64,000 bases of DNA. Source: Curtobacterium sp. UNCCL20 (GTDB lineage Bacteria > Actinomycetota > Actinomycetes > Actinomycetales > Microbacteriaceae). The notes beneath the pieces were generated by a model. That model saw only the letters and a list, made by a program, of their open reading frames with translations. It was not told the origin of the DNA and searched no databases. Where the stretch lies: NCBI RefSeq assembly GCF_900101675.1, contig NZ_FNKG01000001.1:1657378-1721377 (forward strand), written 5' to 3'. Shown here in pieces: positions 54,893 to 63,701 of this stretch (position 1 is its first letter; every line of letters begins with the position of its first letter). Position numbers and translations under genes: made by a program.

Positions 54893-55474
54893 TCAGCGGA
54901 CCTCGGCGGTGTCCCAGAGGCGGGCGACCCCGGCGCGGACGGGGCGGAACAGCGGCGTGACGACGAGGACGGCGGCCGCGAGGTACGCGACCGCCTGCAG
55001 GAGGTACGGCAGCGAGACGGCGACGTCGAGCGCGGCCTGGGGCAGCTCCGTGAGGGGGATGGTGGAGAGGGCCAGCAGTGTCACGAACCACCCGGCCGCG
55101 GCGACCGCGACGACCCACCCGAGGACGCGACGTGCGCCGAGAGCACCCCGGGCGACCATGACGCCGAACGCCAGCAGGGCGCCCTGTGCGACGACGACGA
55201 GCACGGTGATCGCGACGCCGGGGACAGCCGACGACAGCGCGTACGCCAGGACGGACACCGCGACGGCGAGCAGGGCACGGTCCCGCACCCGCCAGGCCAC
55301 GACTCCGGCGACGACCGCTGCGATCCCGGCGAGCACCGCACCCGCGACGAGCACCGCCCGCGGTGGGTCCCACTGGGTGAGCACGACCGCGGTCGCGACG
55401 CCGCTCGAGCCCGCGATCACGGTCGCCACGGTGGCAGCGAGTGCGGTCAGACGTCCCCCGGTGATGTTCCCCAT
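54893..55474 (-). CDS. Polytopic membrane hypothetical protein
   Basis: 193 residues, family not recognised. Five to six hydrophobic segments are visible ('LAATVATVIAGSSGVATAVVL', 'AVLVAGAVLAGIAAVVAGVVAW', 'LLAVAVSVLAYALSSAVPGVAITVLVVV', 'GWVVAVAAAGWFVTLLAL', 'LQAVAYLAAAVLVVTPLF'). ATG 55474 begins just after the hydrophobic pattern would allow; no ribosome site is obvious. It converges on the serine hydrolase and is divergent from the histidine kinase. Confidence 0.7.
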   Translation of the reverse strand: MGNITGGRLTALAATVATVIAGSSGVATAVVLTQWDPPRAVLVAGAVLAGIAAVVAGVVAWRVRDRALLAVAVSVLAYALSSAVPGVAITVLVVVAQGALLAFGVMVARGALGARRVLGWVVAVAAAGWFVTLLALSTIPLTELPQAALDVAVSLPYLLQAVAYLAAAVLVVTPLFRPVRAGVARLWDTAEVR

Positions 55475-55571
55475 GCGGCACACGATACGCGGGGAGGGGG
55501 GGATAACCCCACCACGGGTCCGGGAGGGGGCAGGATGGGGGAACGCGCCCGGGATCGCGAGGCTTGGTGTC

Positions 55572-57080
55572 ATGACCGACACCGCCCGCCTCGACCAGGC
55601 CGAGACCGTCCCGCTGCACGACTCCGTCCCACCAGGAGCCACCGAACCCATGCCCTCGCTGCCGAACCAGAGCGGGCCGGCCGCCGCCCCGGCTGGCCGG
55701 ACCCCGTCGTCGTGGTCCTCGACCCCGCCGCCGACCGACAGCGGTGCCGGGACGGGGTCCGGCTCCGGCATGACCGCGGGCGCGTTCTACCGCGAGGCGT
55801 GGCGCCGACTGCCGCGCGACCTCGGCTACATGGCCCTGACGGCGGTGCTGCTCTGCACGCTGTACGTGGCGTTCCCGGCGGCGATCTTCGGCGGTGGCTT
55901 CCGCGACCTGTTCAACCCGTTCGTGCTGCTGATGTTCTTCATCGCGCTGTTCGTCGCGCGGTGGCTCGGGCAGTTCGAGAAGCTCCGGATCGGGTGGGCG
56001 GATCCGCGTCCGATCCGCCCGGTGGACTGGACGCCCCGCTGGCAGCAGAACTGGTGGACCCGCACCGGCTCGGCGGTCGCGAACCCGCACTACTGGCTCT
56101 ACCTGCTGCACGCGGCGGTCGTGTACCCGCTCGCGGCGCTCTTCACGGTCGGCGCGGGCGCGATCCTCCTCGTCGGGTTCTCCTGGCCGATCGTCCTCGC
56201 CGGGTTCGCGTTCGTGAACGGTGTCAGCGCGCAGTACTTCGGCTGGGACTCGGCGTCCGTCCTGGGGTTCGGGCTGCTCGGGCTCTTCTCGATGGCCGCG
56301 TCGGTCGTGCTCTTCCCGCTCTGGGCCCGCGGGTCGGTCATCGCCCACTACTGGATCGACTTCGGCCTGCTCGGCGGCTTCCGTGCGGAGCAGCTCGAGC
56401 AGCGGGTCGCCGGCCTCCAGGCCTCGCGAGCCGGCGCCGTCACCGCCGAGGGCCAGGCGCTCCGGCAGATCGAGCGCGACCTGCACGACGGCCCGCAGCA
56501 GCGCCTCGTCCGGCTCCGGATGGACCTGTCCGCCGCGGAGCGCGCCTTCGACAAGGACCCGGAGAAGGCGAAGCAGCTCATCGGCGAGGCGTCCGAGCAC
56601 GCCAAGGACGCCCTCGACGAACTGCGTGCCCTGTCCCGCGGGTTCGCACCGCCGATCCTGCTCGACCGCGGGCTCGTCGCCGCCCTCGAAGCGCTCGTGG
56701 CCCGCACGCCGATCCCGGTCGGCCTCGACGTCCGGCTGCCGGAGGGCCTCGAGCTCGGCACCGAGATCCAGCGGAACGTGTACTTCACGGTGAGCGAGCT
56801 CCTCACGAACACCACGAAGCACGCGGGGGCCTCGACCGCCGGGGTGTACCTCGGCCTCGTCATCGACGCCGCCGGCATCTGGTACCTCACGGTGAGCGTC
56901 ACCGACGACGGCCGCGGCGGTGCCCGTCCGCAGGAGGGCCACGGCATCGAGGGCCTGATGGGCCGGATGCGTGCGCTCGACGGCGAGCTCACGGTCTCGA
57001 GCCCCGAGGGCGGCCCCACCGAGGCCACCGCGCGGATCCCGCTCGGTGCCCTGAACGGCGTGCCCGTCGCCCGGCGGTGA
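55572..57080 (+). CDS. Sensor histidine kinase (NarL-type) with Sensor-domain N-terminus
   Basis: 502 residues. A 65-residue Pro/Ser-rich cytoplasmic leader precedes a membrane sensor region with about six helices (about 85-275) of the actinobacterial 'Sensor' domain type. The HisKA_3 dimerisation helix 'QIERDLHDGPQQRLVRLRMDL' carries the phosphorylated His near residue 303; the HATPase has 'NVYFTVSELLTNTTKHAGAS' and 'VTDDGRGGA...GIEGLMGRMRAL'. It pairs with the response regulator 39 bp downstream. Confidence 0.93.
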   Translation: MTDTARLDQAETVPLHDSVPPGATEPMPSLPNQSGPAAAPAGRTPSSWSSTPPPTDSGAGTGSGSGMTAGAFYREAWRRLPRDLGYMALTAVLLCTLYVAFPAAIFGGGFRDLFNPFVLLMFFIALFVARWLGQFEKLRIGWADPRPIRPVDWTPRWQQNWWTRTGSAVANPHYWLYLLHAAVVYPLAALFTVGAGAILLVGFSWPIVLAGFAFVNGVSAQYFGWDSASVLGFGLLGLFSMAASVVLFPLWARGSVIAHYWIDFGLLGGFRAEQLEQRVAGLQASRAGAVTAEGQALRQIERDLHDGPQQRLVRLRMDLSAAERAFDKDPEKAKQLIGEASEHAKDALDELRALSRGFAPPILLDRGLVAALEALVARTPIPVGLDVRLPEGLELGTEIQRNVYFTVSELLTNTTKHAGASTAGVYLGLVIDAAGIWYLTVSVTDDGRGGARPQEGHGIEGLMGRMRALDGELTVSSPEGGPTEATARIPLGALNGVPVARR

Positions 57081-57119
57081 CCCCGCGGGGGCGGCTCCGC
57101 TCCCACTAGGCTGGTCGGC

Positions 57120-57782
57120 ATGAGCGACGGCCCGGATGCAGCACGCATCCGGGCCGTCGTCGTCGACGACGCCGTGCTCATCCGCGAAGGACTCTCGCGG
57201 GTCCTCGACGAAGCCGGCATCGACGTCATCGGGCAGTACGCCGACGCCACGTCGTTCCTCGCGAGCCTGCCGGACCACGCCCCCGACGTCGTCGTGATGG
57301 ACGTCCGGATGCCGCCCACGTTCACCGACGAGGGCGTCCGCGCCGCCGTCGAGACCCGCCGTCTGGCCCCGCGCACCGGTGTGCTCCTGCTGTCCCAGTA
57401 CGTCGAGGCCACCTACGCCGAGGACGTCCTCGCCGCCGGCGCCACCGGCATCGGCTACCTCCTCAAGGACCGGGTCACCCGGCTCGAGGAGATCGACGAC
57501 GCCGTCCGCCGCATCGCCGCGGGTGGCACCGTCCTCGACCCCGAGGTCGTCACGCAGCTGATGAGCCGTCGCCGGAACCCCCTCGAGGCCCTCACCCCGC
57601 GGGAGCGCGAGGTGCTCGGGCTGATGGCCGAGGGCCGCACGAACGCCGCGATCGCCCGCGCGCTCGTCATCGGCACCGGCGCGGTCGAGAAGCACGTCTC
57701 CAGCATCTTCGGCAAGCTCGCGCTCGAGGACACCGGCGAGGACCACCGCCGCGTCCTCGCCGTGCTCGCCTACCTCGGGTGA
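57120..57782 (+). CDS. LuxR-family response regulator
   Basis: 220 residues. Receiver acidic pair Asp16/Asp17 and phosphoacceptor Asp61 in 'DVVVMDVRMPP', with the conserved Lys in 'YLLKDRVT'; DNA-binding 'LTPREREVLGLMAEGRTNAAIARALVIGTGAVEKHVSSIFGKL' at about 152-196. It partners the kinase upstream. ATG 57120 is 7 nt after TAGGCT (57107-57112), so it also appears to have its own leaderless promoter. Targets are unknown; the adjacent EamA exporter is a candidate. Confidence 0.95.
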   Translation: MSDGPDAARIRAVVVDDAVLIREGLSRVLDEAGIDVIGQYADATSFLASLPDHAPDVVVMDVRMPPTFTDEGVRAAVETRRLAPRTGVLLLSQYVEATYAEDVLAAGATGIGYLLKDRVTRLEEIDDAVRRIAAGGTVLDPEVVTQLMSRRRNPLEALTPREREVLGLMAEGRTNAAIARALVIGTGAVEKHVSSIFGKLALEDTGEDHRRVLAVLAYLG

Positions 57783-57792
57783 TCCGGCGCCC

Positions 57793-58671
57793 GTGAACAG
57801 GGTCCCGGCACCGGTCCTCGCACTCGCCGCGATGATCTCCGTCCAGCTCGGCGCCGCGGTCGCGAAGACCCGGTTCGACGACGTCGGTCCCGTCGGCGCC
57901 GCCACCCTCCGGCTCGTCATCGGCGCGGTCGTCCTCGCCCTCCTCGTCCGGCCCCGCGTCCGGCACTGGACCCGCGCGCAGTGGCTCGGCGCGGTCGGGC
58001 TCGGCCTGGCGCTCGGCGGCATGAACGTCTTCATCTACGTGGCGTTCGCGAGCATCCCGATCGGGGTCGCCGTCACCATCGAGTTCCTCGGGCCGCTCGC
58101 GCTCTCGCTCGTGCACACCCGGCGGTGGCGCGACGTCACCTGGGCGGTGCTGGCGCTCGCCGGCGTCGTGCTGCTCGGCGTCGGGCCGACCGCGGTGACG
58201 GCCGTCGGGGGCGTGGTGTTCGCCGTGCTCGCAGCCGGGTGCTGGGCCGGCTACATCGTGATGAACCGGCACGTCGGCGCCGCGATCCCCGGCGTGGACG
58301 GACTGGCGGTGTCGATGCTCGTCGCAATGGTCGTCTCGCTCCCGTTCGGGCTGCGGTCCGCCGTGGACGGCGTCGTGCGGGAACCGGTGCTGCTCGCGGT
58401 GTTCGGCGCCGTCGCCGTCCTGTCGAGCGTCCTGCCCTACGCGCTCGAGATGCTCGCACTGCGGCGGATGCCGACCCGCGTCTTCGGGGTGCTGCAGAGC
58501 CTCGGCCCGGCGATCGCCGCACTCGCCGGACTGGCGATCCTGCACGAGGGACTCGCGCCGCTCGAGATCGTCGCCCTCGTGTGCGTCACCGCGGCGAGCG
58601 TCGGCGTGACGCTGTCCGCGCGTCGTGCGCGGGGAAGTGGAAGGGGAGGCACGGATCCGGTTCCGTCGTGA
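57793..58671 (+). CDS. EamA/RhtA-type exporter
   Basis: 292 residues with ten hydrophobic helices in two EamA repeats. 'LGPLALSLVHTRRWRDVTWAVLALAGVVLLG' closes repeat 1 and 'LQSLGPAIAALAGLAILHEGLAPLEIVALVCVTAASVGVTL' repeat 2, the RhtA (threonine/homoserine efflux) pattern. GTG 57793 lies 10 nt after the response-regulator stop, so it is probably in the same operon. The last codons and stop are inside a terminator stem-loop. Confidence 0.9.
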   Translation: MNRVPAPVLALAAMISVQLGAAVAKTRFDDVGPVGAATLRLVIGAVVLALLVRPRVRHWTRAQWLGAVGLGLALGGMNVFIYVAFASIPIGVAVTIEFLGPLALSLVHTRRWRDVTWAVLALAGVVLLGVGPTAVTAVGGVVFAVLAAGCWAGYIVMNRHVGAAIPGVDGLAVSMLVAMVVSLPFGLRSAVDGVVREPVLLAVFGAVAVLSSVLPYALEMLALRRMPTRVFGVLQSLGPAIAALAGLAILHEGLAPLEIVALVCVTAASVGVTLSARRARGSGRGGTDPVPS

Positions 58672-58691
58672 CGGAACCGGATCCGCGCCTC
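58646..58691. terminator. Terminator overlapping the EamA stop codon
   Basis: GAGGCACGGATCCGGTTCCG and its near-perfect complement form a 22-bp stem whose loop contains the TGA of the exporter. It also serves the convergent 50-residue gene. Confidence 0.8.
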
Positions 58692-58704
58692 CTGGAAGAC
58701 CCGT

Positions 58705-58857
58705 CTACTCGCCGCGGAGGAAGTCCGCGTACGTGGGTTCCGAGTGTTCACCCGTCAGGAGCGCCGGGTCGTTGACCCGTCGTTCGACGTAGGCCGCGAT
58801 GACCTCGGGCGGGGTGAGCACGTGGGCGACCCAGGACGGCACCTCGTTCTTCTTCAT
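58705..58857 (-). CDS. 50-residue hypothetical protein
   Basis: A short gene with strong translation signals: AGGAGG lies 6 nt before ATG 58857. The product begins 'MKKNEVPSWVAHVLTPPEVI' and contains 'AYVERRVNDPALLTGEHSEPTYADFLRGE', highly charged and probably helical, cytoplasmic, not recognised. It is convergent with the EamA gene and shares its terminator. An inverted repeat CTCGAT-C-ATCGAG (58895-58907) lies in its upstream region. Confidence 0.72.
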   Translation of the reverse strand: MKKNEVPSWVAHVLTPPEVIAAYVERRVNDPALLTGEHSEPTYADFLRGE

Positions 58858-58958
58858 GGTGCCTCCTTCCCGTTCCAGCACTCCGACCGAATGTCTCGAT
58901 CATCGAGTTGTTTGCTGAACCGGTACTCGTGGAACGATCCTCGTGATGGTGGGGGAAG

Positions 58959-59282
58959 TCAATGCGGTGCGTTCTGCGGACTCCGCGAGGCGCGGTCGGC
59001 CCGCAGCATCCGGTGCTTCACCGCGGACCGCCACACCCACGCGTCCGCCTGCTGGCCGAACTGCGCCCACTCGACCAGGACGGCATCGCGCGTCCAGCTC
59101 TTCGCGAAGGCCTTCACCCGGACGTGGAACGTCGGGAACTGGATCCAGGCCCAGACCGGCACCGGGGTGACCGCGTGGCAGACGTCCGGCCCGCGGGCGT
59201 CCTCGGACAGGGAGTAGGCGCGCGGACGCTCGACCTCCGGGTGTTCCGGGGGCTGCCACCGGTTCTCGCGACGCCGTCCCAC
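58959..59282 (-). CDS. Hypothetical protein behind a LexA box
   Basis: 107 residues. 'VPVWAWIQFPTFHVRVKAFAKSWTRDAVLVEWAQFGQQADAWVWRSAVKHR' resembles short proteins found near ImuB/DnaE2 mutagenesis genes in actinobacteria, with several Trp residues in a small beta-rich domain; the role is unknown. GTG 59282 is the start; a perfect LexA site begins 9 bp upstream, so it should be induced by DNA damage. No imuB or dnaE2 gene is nearby, so it stands alone. Confidence 0.78.
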   Translation of the reverse strand: MGRRRENRWQPPEHPEVERPRAYSLSEDARGPDVCHAVTPVPVWAWIQFPTFHVRVKAFAKSWTRDAVLVEWAQFGQQADAWVWRSAVKHRMLRADRASRSPQNAPH

Positions 59283-59290
59283 GACAGTAT

Positions 59291-59306
59291 TCGAACGTGT
59301 GTTCGA
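59291..59306. promoter_or_regulatory. LexA (SOS) box
   Basis: TCGAACGTGTGTTCGA is a perfect match to the actinobacterial/Gram-positive LexA consensus (TCGAAC-N4-GTTCGA). It lies 9 bp upstream of the GTG of the 107-residue gene, across its promoter. Confidence 0.85.
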
Positions 59307-59372
59307 ACGCGCGTCAAGTCGGCCGCGCCCGGAACGCGCGGGGCGGCGCCGGGATCGGCGTGTCGGCGGTGC

Positions 59373-60404
59373 TCAGGGGTGCGCGCGGGCGGTCGACTCG
59401 CGCACGCTCAGGGTCAGCGACGGGCCCGGGCGTGACGGCAGCACCACGCCGCCGTCGATCTGTGCCCGGAGCAGGGTGGCCGCGCGCTGGCCGAGCTCGA
59501 CGGTGTCGCGCGTCAGCGAGGTGATCGCGGGCCGGACGAGCCGGATCATCGCCGAGTCGTCGAACGACACGATCGAGACGTCGCCCGGCACCGCGACGCC
59601 CATCTCGCTCGCCACCCCGAGCCCGGCGACCGCGAGCACGTCGTTGTCGTACACGATCGCCGTCGGCCGGGTGCTCTGCGACAGCAGGGTGCGGGTCGCG
59701 CTCGCACCGGCGTCGGCGGAGTAGTCGGTCGGGATCGACACGGCGCCCTCGAGCCCCTCGGCGGCGGCGAAGGCCCGCACGCGGTCGATCCGCATCGCGG
59801 TGTGCTCGAACTCCGGCCGGCCGGCGACGTGCGCGATCCGCCGGTGTCCGAGGGCGTGCAGGTAGCGGAGCACGGTGTCGGTCGCGTCCGAGTCGTCGAT
59901 CCACACGGTCGGCGCGGCGCCGTCGGGTGAGGGGTGCGACCCGACGACGACCGCGGGCATCCCGAGGTCGGCGAGCAGGGCGAGCCGTTCGTCGTCGCGC
60001 CGGGGGTCGATCACGATCACGCCGTCGACCCGGTGCCCGCGCCACCAGTCGCGGTAGGTCTCGAGCTCCTCGGCGGCGTCACGGGCGACGAGGAGGTTCA
60101 TGCCGACGTGGCTGCCGGCGAGCCCGAGCTGGATGCCGGAGATGAGGTCGCCGAAGAACGACTCGGTGCCGAGTGTGCGGGCGGGGCGGTTCAGCACGAA
60201 GCCGATCGAACCGGCCCGCGCACCGCCGAGTGCCCGTGCCGCGGTGTGCGGCTGCCAGTCGAGTTCACGGGCGATGTCGCGCACGCGCCGCCGTGTCTCG
60301 TCGGAGACACCGGGGCGGTCGTTGAGCGCGAACGACACCGCGCTGATCGACACGCCGGCGCGCGCGGCGATGTCGGCGATCGTCGTCCGACGCTTGCTGG
60401 CCAT
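59373..60404 (-). CDS. LacI-family transcriptional regulator
   Basis: 343 residues. HTH 'TTIADIAARAGVSISAVSFALNDRPGVSDETRRRV' (about 7-42) followed by the periplasmic-binding-like effector domain ('SIGFVLNRPA', 'VDGVIVIDPRRDD', 'AIVYDNDVLAVAGLGVASEMGVAVPGDVSIVSFDDSAM'). ATG 60404 is 7 nt after TATAGT (minus-strand 60412-60417), and that hexamer is inside a near-perfect palindrome, so autorepression is likely. It is divergent from, and almost certainly controls, the ABC sugar operon. Confidence 0.94.
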   Translation of the reverse strand: MASKRRTTIADIAARAGVSISAVSFALNDRPGVSDETRRRVRDIARELDWQPHTAARALGGARAGSIGFVLNRPARTLGTESFFGDLISGIQLGLAGSHVGMNLLVARDAAEELETYRDWWRGHRVDGVIVIDPRRDDERLALLADLGMPAVVVGSHPSPDGAAPTVWIDDSDATDTVLRYLHALGHRRIAHVAGRPEFEHTAMRIDRVRAFAAAEGLEGAVSIPTDYSADAGASATRTLLSQSTRPTAIVYDNDVLAVAGLGVASEMGVAVPGDVSIVSFDDSAMIRLVRPAITSLTRDTVELGQRAATLLRAQIDGGVVLPSRPGPSLTLSVRESTARAHP

Positions 60405-60410
60405 GGGCTT

Positions 60411-60428
60411 GACTATAGCGCTTTAGTC
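60411..60428. promoter_or_regulatory. LacI-type operator over the lacI -10
   Basis: GACTATAGCGCTTTAGTC is an 18-bp palindrome with only one mismatched pair and the central AGCGCT typical of LacI/GalR sites. It contains the minus-strand -10 TATAGT of the regulator gene. Confidence 0.75.
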
Positions 60429-60551
60429 GTTCACAGTGGCTGCCACACACCGGTTCGGGGCGATCAACTGAACCGTTTGAGCAGCACATCACGGTGCTCC
60501 CTGGCGAGCACCGCGTCAGCAGACATCGTCAGCACAAGGGAGTCCGACGCG

Positions 60552-61844
60552 ATGAGACCGACCACACGAACGACGACGAGCCGCGCGATCGCGCTGCTCG
60601 CAGGAGCCGCAGCCACCGCCCTCGTCCTCACCGGCTGCTCGAGCGGCAGCAGCGGTGGCGACGCCGGCAGCGGAGACGTCAGCGGGTCCATCACCCTGCA
60701 GACCTGGGCGCTCACGCCGACCTACACGGACTACCTCAACGGCGTCATCAAGGACTTCGAGAAGGCCCACCCGGACGCGAAGGTCACGCTCCAGGACCAG
60801 CCCGGTGACGGCTACGCCGACAAGGTGCTCAGCCAGGCGTCGTCGAACACCCTGCCCGACGTCATCAACCTGCCGCCGGACATCGCCCTGCCGCTCGCCA
60901 AGCGCGGGTTCCTGCAGGACGTGTCGAAGGACGACAAGGACCTCTCGAAGACCTACGTCGCCGGCGCGCTCGACTCGTACGACTACAAGGGGCTCGACGG
61001 CACGTACGGGTACCCCTGGTACCTCAACACGGACGTCGACTACTGGAACAGCGACATGTTCGCCAAGTGCGGCCTCGACGCGAAGAACCCGCCGAAGACC
61101 ACGGACGAGCTGTTCGCGCAGGCGAAGACCATGCACGACAACTGCCCGACCGACTACCTGATGAGCCGCAAGCCCGGTCTCGGCGACTTCACGCTCGCCG
61201 GCGTCAAGGTGCTCAACGCCGACGGCACGAAGTTCACCTTCGCCGACTCGTCGAAGGCCGCCGACCTCATCAGCCGGTACAAGACCGCCTACCAGGACGG
61301 CTACATGCCCTCCAACGTCCTCAACAGCGACTACCTCGGCAACTCGACCCTGTTCACGCAGGGCAAGGTCGCGTGGACGACCGGCGGTGCGACCTCGCTC
61401 GCCGACTTCGAGAAGAACAACCCGTCGCTGAAGGGCAAGGTCACGGTCTCGCCGGCCCTCGACACCCCGCCGCTGTACGTGCAGGGCCTGTCGGTGTCGA
61501 GCAAGTCCAAGCACCTCGCCACCGCCGAGGCGTTCGCGCAGTTCATGACGAACGCCAAGAACCAGGAGGCCTTCGCGCACCTGGTGAACATCTTCCCGTC
61601 CACCACGTCGTCGCAGTCCGACCCGTACTTCTCGAAGGACGACGGCACCGTGAACGGTGAGGCCCGTGTCCTCGCGAACGAGGCGCTGAAGAAGGCGAAG
61701 GTGATCAACCCGGTGCAGGCGAACTCCGCGATGACGGACTTCCTCGACCAGCAGCTCGCCCTCGCCATGAAGGGCCAGGTGACGCCGGAGAAGGCGCTGC
61801 AGACGGCCCAGACCAAGATGAACACCCTGCTGGCCAACGGCTAG
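60552..61844 (+). CDS. ABC sugar transporter, extracellular solute-binding lipoprotein
   Basis: 430 residues. Signal peptide with lipobox 'VLTGC' (lipidated Cys29) then a Ser/Gly linker; 'ITLQTWALTPTYTDYLNGVIKDFEKAHPDAKVTLQDQPG' and 'GKVAWTTGGATSLADF' are family-1 solute-binding patterns. It captures an oligosaccharide or glycoside outside the membrane. AGGGAG lies 9 nt before ATG 60552. It heads the operon with two permeases and a glycosidase; no ATPase gene is in the window, so a shared MsiK-type ATPase is probable. Confidence 0.93.
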   Translation: MRPTTRTTTSRAIALLAGAAATALVLTGCSSGSSGGDAGSGDVSGSITLQTWALTPTYTDYLNGVIKDFEKAHPDAKVTLQDQPGDGYADKVLSQASSNTLPDVINLPPDIALPLAKRGFLQDVSKDDKDLSKTYVAGALDSYDYKGLDGTYGYPWYLNTDVDYWNSDMFAKCGLDAKNPPKTTDELFAQAKTMHDNCPTDYLMSRKPGLGDFTLAGVKVLNADGTKFTFADSSKAADLISRYKTAYQDGYMPSNVLNSDYLGNSTLFTQGKVAWTTGGATSLADFEKNNPSLKGKVTVSPALDTPPLYVQGLSVSSKSKHLATAEAFAQFMTNAKNQEAFAHLVNIFPSTTSSQSDPYFSKDDGTVNGEARVLANEALKKAKVINPVQANSAMTDFLDQQLALAMKGQVTPEKALQTAQTKMNTLLANG

Positions 61845-61863
61845 TCGGAACGGGAGGATCGTC

Positions 61864-62742
61864 ATGCGCGCGAACCGCTGGTTCACACCCTGGTTGCTCG
61901 TCCTGCCGGCACTCGTCTGGCTCGTCGCGTTCAGCCTCTGGCCGTCGATCAACACGGTGCGGCTGTCGTTCACCAACGCCAGCCCCCTCGGCGGGGTCAG
62001 CCAGTGGGTGGGGTTCAAGAACTTCGAGGCCCTGTTCGCCGACCCGCAGGTGTGGGAGGCGCTGCTCAACAGCGTCATCTACATGGCGATCTGCCTGCCG
62101 CTGCTGACGGTCCTCCCGCTCCTCATGGCCGTGCTCGTGCAGCAGAAACTGCCCGGTATCGCCTTCTTCCGCACCGCGTACTACACGCCGGTGATCGCCT
62201 CCGCGGTGGTCGTCGGGCTGATCTGGACGTGGATCCTCGACGACCGCGGGGTCGTCAACGAGATCGCGAAGGCGCTCGGGGTCGTGCAGGGCAGCATCCC
62301 GTTCCTCACGGACCGGTGGCTGCTGCTCATCAGCGCGATCAGCCTGACCGTCTGGAAGGGCCTCGGCTACTACATGATCATCTTCCTCGCCGCCCTCGGG
62401 AACGTCGGCAAGGACCTGCACGAGGCCGCGGCGCTCGACGGCGCCGGCTCCGTCCGCCGGTTCTGGTCGGTCACCATGCCGGGGGTGCGGGGCACGATGA
62501 CCCTCGTCGGGATCCTGGTGTGCGTGAGCGCGCTCCGGGTGTTCAGCGAGCTCTACATCCTCACCAACGGCACCGGCGGACCAGGCGGGCAGGACAACTC
62601 GCTCGTGATGCTCATCCAGCAGTACGCCCGCGGCTTCACCGGCAACCTCGGCTACGCGTCCGCCCTGAGCCTCCTGCTCTTCGTGGTGACGCTCATCCCG
62701 ATGCTCGCCCTCGCGCGGATGAACTCGAAGGCGGACAAGTGA
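61864..62742 (+). CDS. ABC sugar permease (MalF-like)
   Basis: 292 residues, six transmembrane helices. The EAA loop reads '[27 protein letters not shown]' near residue 190. '[30 protein letters not shown]' is the MalF-type TM3 region. GGGAGGA lies just before ATG 61864. Its stop overlaps the next permease (GTGA). Confidence 0.94.
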   Translation: MRANRWFTPWLLVLPALVWLVAFSLWPSINTVRLSFTNASPLGGVSQWVGFKNFEALFADPQVWEALLNSVIYMAICLPLLTVLPLLMAVLVQQKLPGIAFFRTAYYTPVIASAVVVGLIWTWILDDRGVVNEIAKALGVVQGSIPFLTDRWLLLISAISLTVWKGLGYYMIIFLAALGNVGKDLHEAAALDGAGSVRRFWSVTMPGVRGTMTLVGILVCVSALRVFSELYILTNGTGGPGGQDNSLVMLIQQYARGFTGNLGYASALSLLLFVVTLIPMLALARMNSKADK

Positions 62743-63701
62743 CGAACACGACGACAACCGAACCCGCCCTGGGCGGGGCCCGCGGTGCAGCCAGCCCGAC
62801 GCCGGACCTGACCGGCGCGACGGACGCGGGACGGGCCTCCCGGCCGCCCCGCAAACCGCGTCGCGTGGTGTGGGGCGTGATGTCCACGCGCGAGAAGGTG
62901 ATCCGCTACGTCCTCCTCATCGTGGTGCTCTTCATCACGATCGGCCCGTTCCTCTGGCAGCTCTCGACGTCGCTCAAGGGTGCCGGCGAGGACATCTACA
63001 CCGCGAACCCGTCCTTCATCCCGACCGAACCGACGATCGAGAACTACCTCAAGGTCGCCGCCGCGATCCCGGTCTGGCGCTACATCGGCAACTCGCTGCT
63101 CGTCGCCGCGATCGACGTCTTCGGGAACATCCTGTTCGCGACCCTCGCCGGGTTCGCCCTGGCACGCCTGCAGTGGCGCTTCCGGAAGCTCGTGCTCGGC
63201 CTGTTCCTGGCGACGCTCGTGCTCCCCGGCGAGGCGACGATCATCTCCCAGTTCGTCACCGTGAAGGACCTCGGCCTCGCCGACAACCTGGTCGGCGTGG
63301 CACTGCCCGGCATGATCGCCGCGCTCAACGTGCTCCTCATGTTCAACGCGTTCCGGCAGATCCCCGAGGAGATCGACCAGGCCGCCGTGATGGACGGTGC
63401 GAACGCGATGCAGCGCCTCCGCTACATCTCACTGCCCGCCGTGCAGGGCACCATCGCCGTGATCGCGATCTTCTCGTTCATCGGCGCGTGGGACGACTTC
63501 CTCTGGCCGCTCATCGTCCTGCAGTCGCCGCAGAACCTCACCCTCACCGTCGGCCTGCAGTACCTGCAGGGCACGTTCGCCACCGACCAGCGGATGATCG
63601 CGGCCGGCACCATGATCGCCTTCATCCCGATCGCCGTGATCTTCGCCGTCCTGCAGCGCTTCTTCTTCAAGGGCGTCGAAGAAGGCGGTGTGAAGGGCTG
63701 A
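62739..63701 (+). CDS. ABC sugar permease (MalG-like)
   Basis: 320 residues. GTG 62739 overlaps the first permease. After a 45-residue Pro/Thr-rich cytoplasmic leader there are six helices; the EAA loop is '[28 protein letters not shown]' and '[26 protein letters not shown]' is the MalG C-terminal pattern. Its stop overlaps the glycosidase start as TGATG, so all four genes are one message. Confidence 0.94.
   Translation: MTNTTTTEPALGGARGAASPTPDLTGATDAGRASRPPRKPRRVVWGVMSTREKVIRYVLLIVVLFITIGPFLWQLSTSLKGAGEDIYTANPSFIPTEPTIENYLKVAAAIPVWRYIGNSLLVAAIDVFGNILFATLAGFALARLQWRFRKLVLGLFLATLVLPGEATIISQFVTVKDLGLADNLVGVALPGMIAALNVLLMFNAFRQIPEEIDQAAVMDGANAMQRLRYISLPAVQGTIAVIAIFSFIGAWDDFLWPLIVLQSPQNLTLTVGLQYLQGTFATDQRMIAAGTMIAFIPIAVIFAVLQRFFFKGVEEGGVKG

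Noticed and set aside
52806..58034. Minus-strand open frame of 1742 codons
   Set aside because: It runs antisense through the serine hydrolase, kinase and regulator genes; only its last 209 codons (PaiB) are real.
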